Assembly: GCF_023278185.1 (NCBI RefSeq)
Contig: NZ_CP066356.1
Location: forward strand, 1,976,001-2,040,000
Direction: 5' to 3'
DNA from: Bradyrhizobium elkanii USDA 76
GTDB lineage: Bacteria; Pseudomonadota; Alphaproteobacteria; Rhizobiales; Xanthobacteraceae
DNA: 64,000 nucleotides
The notes beneath the pieces are model-generated. The model was not told the origin of the DNA and searched no databases. It saw only the letters and a program-made list of their open reading frames with translations. The position numbers were made by a program, and so were the translations under genes. Shown here piece by piece: positions 61,287-64,000 of the stretch (position 1 is its first letter; each line of letters starts with the position of its first letter).

Positions 61287-62084
61287 ATGAAGACATTGTT
61301 GCGCCTGGCGCAGGCAGCTGGCGTGCTGCTTGCCATGACTGCGGCCGCCGTTGCGGATGAACCTCTCAAGATCGCGACCAGCGCCGGCCCGGTCGGTCAG
61401 CTGGCTGCCTTTGCCGCCAAGCTCGCCAGGGACAAGGGGCAGGACGTCAAGATCGTCGAGCTGTCGGACTGGGTCGCGTTGAACGAGGTGGTGAACAGCG
61501 GCGACGTCGACGCCAATCTGTTCCAGCACGCCACCTATCTCGCGATCCAGAACAAGCAGCGCGGCTTCAACCTGATCCAGGTCGACAAGGTCGGCGTGAT
61601 CGCGCCCGTCGGGCTGTTCTCGAAGAAGATCAAGTCGCTCGACGAGATTAAGTCCGGCGACAGCGTTGCGATCCCGAACGAGCCGCTCAACGGCGCGCGC
61701 GGCTTGATCCTGCTCGAACGCGCCGGACTGATCAAGCTGGCGCCGGGCAAGGGTTTTTCGGTGAGCCGGTTTGATATCATCGAAAATCCCAAGAACCTGA
61801 AGGTCGTCGAGCTCGATCCGGCGCAGACCTACCGGTCGCTCGATGACGTCACGCTTGCGCTCGTCAATATCACCTATCTGATACCGGCCGGCGGTGATCC
61901 AAAATCGGCGCTGGTGATCGACCGCACGGTCGATGACGGTCTCGTGCTGCGCTTTACCGCGCGGCCGGACAAGAAGGACGATCCGCGCCTGAAGGCCTTC
62001 ATCCAGGTCTTCAACTCGCCGGAGGTCAAGCACTTCATCGAGGAGAAGCTGCCGGCGTTCATTCCGGCCGGCTTCGGCAGCTAG
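61287..62084 (+). CDS. MetQ/NlpA-family binding protein
   Basis: The 265-residue product has signal MKTLLRLAQAAGVLLAMTAA-AVA and fold LKIATSAGPVGQLAAFAAKL, VVNSGDVDANLFQHATYLAI, DSVAIPNEPLNGARGLILLE and the basic C-terminus. It differs more from the others (TSAGP in place of TPGPH). It follows the sulfhydrylase gene by 33 bp and shares its orientation, which suggests a role in uptake of methionine or a thiol precursor. Its stop codon is the first TAG of an intergenic repeat. Confidence 0.92.
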   Translation: MKTLLRLAQAAGVLLAMTAAAVADEPLKIATSAGPVGQLAAFAAKLARDKGQDVKIVELSDWVALNEVVNSGDVDANLFQHATYLAIQNKQRGFNLIQVDKVGVIAPVGLFSKKIKSLDEIKSGDSVAIPNEPLNGARGLILLERAGLIKLAPGKGFSVSRFDIIENPKNLKVVELDPAQTYRSLDDVTLALVNITYLIPAGGDPKSALVIDRTVDDGLVLRFTARPDKKDDPRLKAFIQVFNSPEVKHFIEEKLPAFIPAGFGS

Positions 62085-62183
62085 AGCGTTGTCGAGCGAG
62101 GTGGACACCGGCTCGCGCGAAGAAAGCGCGTCAGAGCAAAAGGCTGGAGTTTCGGTTCTGATTCAATCAGAGCCGAAGCCCTA
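62081..62183. repeat. Intergenic palindromic repeat, copy 2
   Basis: About 103 bp from CTAGAGCG to CCCTAG, matching copy 1 at 44325. Both ends supply stop codons: TAG 62082-62084 for the MetQ-type gene and CTA 62181-62183 (TAG on the minus strand) for the FAD protein. The hairpin GGTTCTGATTC/GAATC-AGAGCC near the end may stop both transcripts. Confidence 0.7.
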
Positions 62184-63569
62184 GATGCGCGCGGGGGATG
62201 CGATTCGCCGCTCCTCGTCGGAACGAACCAGCAGAGCGGCAAGCTCGGCGCATTGGTTGCGGATGTCGGGAATTGCGCTGATTTCCCAGAACGCGGCGCG
62301 CGTGAGCGGGCCGACGGCATACAGGCGGCGTGACGGGACGCCGTCGCGATCGATGATTGCGCAATTGCGATCGGTTTCTATGCCGAGGCGGAGCGGATCG
62401 ACGCGCGCCAGGCCAAGCTCGAGCAGGCTGCGCACCGCGGGATTGGCGGTTGCGCGCGGATCCTTGACGATGCAGGTGCAGTCGACGATGGCGCCGACAT
62501 GCATGTGATGGAGCCTGGTCTCGCCGCGCCGCCGGTAATTCACGGTCGCGCCTGTCCGGTCGGGCTCGGCCGAGATCAGCTTCGCGGCCATCGGGGTGAG
62601 CCGGCCTCCATAGATCGCTTCGGTGATCCGGACCTCCACTTCCGGCGCCATCCGATGCCGATGCACGTCCCACCAGGCGCGTGCGTGCTCGAGGAACCGG
62701 CGCTTGGACGAAAGCGGGAGCTCACGCCACAGCCGCTGGGTGTGGGGGCGAAGCCCGTCGATGACGCTGCGCCAGTCGCCGCCCGCTGCGATGTGCCGGT
62801 CGATGCGGCCGCGAAGCCAGCGAAGCAGGCTGCCGATTCCGGAGCCGAAGGGGACCTCCGCCTCCTCGATGCGCACGGCGTCGACCCGGCGGTGCGGTTT
62901 CGCTAGAAGGCCCCGGCGCGACATCGCAACGATCGGCCCGCGATGTCCGTCGCGCAGCAACGACAGCACGTAATCGACCATCGTCAAGCCCGTGCCGAGG
63001 ATCAGGACGGTCGCGTCGTCGGCGATCGCGGCGGCAGACGGTGCTGCCCAGGGATCGGCATGATCCGGACTGTTCGCGCGTGGATCGTGCCCGGTTGCGA
63101 GAACGACGGTGTCGCCGATCAGCTGCCGGCCGTCGTCGAGGCTGGCGGTGACGTCGCCTCGCCGTTCGCGGATGGCGATGCACCTGCCGTGCACGATCGA
63201 CAGGCGTTGGATGTCGGCCCGATCGGACGCATGTTGCTCGAGCAGGCTGGCAATGTAGTCGCCAATGATGCGCCGCGGCACGAAGCAATAGGGATCAGGG
63301 CAGAGCGGCGCGTCCGCCCCGCGCGAGACCAGCCAGTGCCAGAAATGATCCGGCTGGTCGGGCAGCGCGCTCATATTCGCGACGCGTACATTGAGCAAAT
63401 GATCCGGATTGCCGGTATGATAGGCGATGCCGCGCCCGATGTCGGGGCGCTGCTCGATCAGGCTGACGCGGACATCGTCCGTCGGTTGACGCAGTAGCTG
63501 GTGCGCCAGCAGGACGCCGCTCGCGCCCCCGCCGACGATGATGACGTGACGCGCTCGAGGAGCTGTCAT
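62181..63569 (-). CDS. FAD/NAD(P)-binding oxidoreductase
   Basis: The 462-residue protein has an N-terminal dinucleotide site HVIIVGGGASGVLLAHQLLR and the FAD-NAD(P)-binding domain of the NAD_binding_9 type: RGIAYHTGNPDHLLNVRVAN (typical for this family), VVLATGHDPRA and the second site VLILGTGLTMVDYVLSLLRD. The C-terminal third has YAVGPLTRAAFWEISAIPDI. Such proteins are often hydroxylases or redox partners near nutrient-acquisition genes. The stop codon comes from the repeat. The role here is unknown, and it may be the end of the sulfur island. Confidence 0.85.
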   Translation of the reverse strand: MTAPRARHVIIVGGGASGVLLAHQLLRQPTDDVRVSLIEQRPDIGRGIAYHTGNPDHLLNVRVANMSALPDQPDHFWHWLVSRGADAPLCPDPYCFVPRRIIGDYIASLLEQHASDRADIQRLSIVHGRCIAIRERRGDVTASLDDGRQLIGDTVVLATGHDPRANSPDHADPWAAPSAAAIADDATVLILGTGLTMVDYVLSLLRDGHRGPIVAMSRRGLLAKPHRRVDAVRIEEAEVPFGSGIGSLLRWLRGRIDRHIAAGGDWRSVIDGLRPHTQRLWRELPLSSKRRFLEHARAWWDVHRHRMAPEVEVRITEAIYGGRLTPMAAKLISAEPDRTGATVNYRRRGETRLHHMHVGAIVDCTCIVKDPRATANPAVRSLLELGLARVDPLRLGIETDRNCAIIDRDGVPSRRLYAVGPLTRAAFWEISAIPDIRNQCAELAALLVRSDEERRIASPARI

Positions 63570-64000
63570 GTTATCGCTCTGTGCGTGATCCGGGCGCGCG
63601 ACATGCGCGGCGTGGGCAGACTGACGTCAGGGTGGCGATGGATCATATCTGCCGCGGTCTCGATTGGGCATGCGTCGAGGCAACCCGCAAATCAGCCGTG
63701 AGGACCAAACAGAAAGAGTTCGTGCATGTCCTTGCCGTCCGGGTTGGCAGCTCGGGCCAACCGCCGCTGCCATCTCTTCAGCCGGCGGGCCGCGCGACGA
63801 AGGACGTGGAGCCAAGAGGATGTCCGCACCCAGAGCCTCCTTCGCATTCCGAGCCGTTCGACGAACGATAACACGCCCCTGTTCGGGACGCGCGCGAAAC
63901 TCGGCGGCGCCACGAAGTTTGCAATCAGACGCGCATGGCGAGGCGTTTTGCAGCAGAGAGATGCTCTCGCGACGCGGCGCCAGGAAAATTCATTCCGGGC
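63570..64000. other. Region without a recognised gene at the right end
   Basis: I see no credible gene here. The open frames on either strand are short, Arg/Pro-rich and lack recognisable motifs. It may hold the promoter of the minus-strand FAD protein. Confidence 0.4.

Noticed and set aside
1..64000. tRNA, rRNA, CRISPR and insertion sequence search by eye
   Set aside because: No cloverleaf with conserved TTC-arm, no regularly spaced repeats and no transposase motif were found.

Overview
The window looks like a chromosomal segment of an alphaproteobacterium of the Bradyrhizobium/Rhodopseudomonas type. It is GC-rich, the proteins are typical of that group, and it carries two copies of an intergenic repeat I associate with Bradyrhizobium genomes. 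Strain and replicon cannot be told from the sequence. No rRNA, tRNA, CRISPR array or insertion sequence was seen.

Region 1 (1-9600) is a surface-polysaccharide locus. A four-gene plus-strand operon encodes UDP-GlcNAc 2-epimerase (wecB), a Wzc-like chain-length protein with a tyrosine-kinase domain, a family 2 glycosyltransferase and a WecG/TagA-type glycosyltransferase. Upstream on the minus strand are another glycosyltransferase and a one-pass membrane protein whose promoter carries an exact TTAA-N7-TTAAC (CtrA-like) site. The operon leader holds a 36-bp direct repeat and an 18-bp tandem repeat. A small unknown gene downstream is frameshifted.

Region 2 (9585-26075) appears to be a nitrogen-compound catabolic locus. 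It has a CadC-type/TPR regulator, a gamma-glutamyltranspeptidase relative, a TetR regulator, a cytosine-deaminase-type amidohydrolase and a PuuE-like deacetylase-fold hydrolase. It also has a Liv-type ABC transporter with three subunits fused in one protein. The AllH/AllG/AllF(FdrA)-like carbamoyltransferase genes and carbamate kinase complete it, and the FdrA C-terminal domain sits in a separate 63-codon gene. Three promoters share an AGTAA-N8-TTAC-like element between the -35 and -10 boxes, which suggests one regulon. The likely logic is import, ring or amide hydrolysis, transfer of a carbamoyl group to phosphate, and ATP formation.

Region 3 (26221-33990) is a sugar uptake locus: an OprB porin, an RbsABC-type transporter, a ROK regulator and a short-chain dehydrogenase. 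The stub of another sugar ATPase gene at 26221-26337 marks an old rearrangement next to region 2.

Region 4 (33987-63569) is a roughly 30-kb organosulfur scavenging island. It contains four luciferase-like FMN monooxygenases, a DszC/SfnC-like oxygenase, a flavin reductase, a TauD-type dioxygenase, two SsuABC/TauABC-type transporters plus an extra binding protein, one MetNI pair with four MetQ-type binding proteins, an O-acetylhomoserine sulfhydrylase-type enzyme, a frameshifted serine acetyltransferase (cysE), and a flavoprotein/2[4Fe-4S] ferredoxin pair in line with metNI. Divergent promoters in the island share an AT-tract/GCGC element. No dedicated regulator of the island lies in the window.
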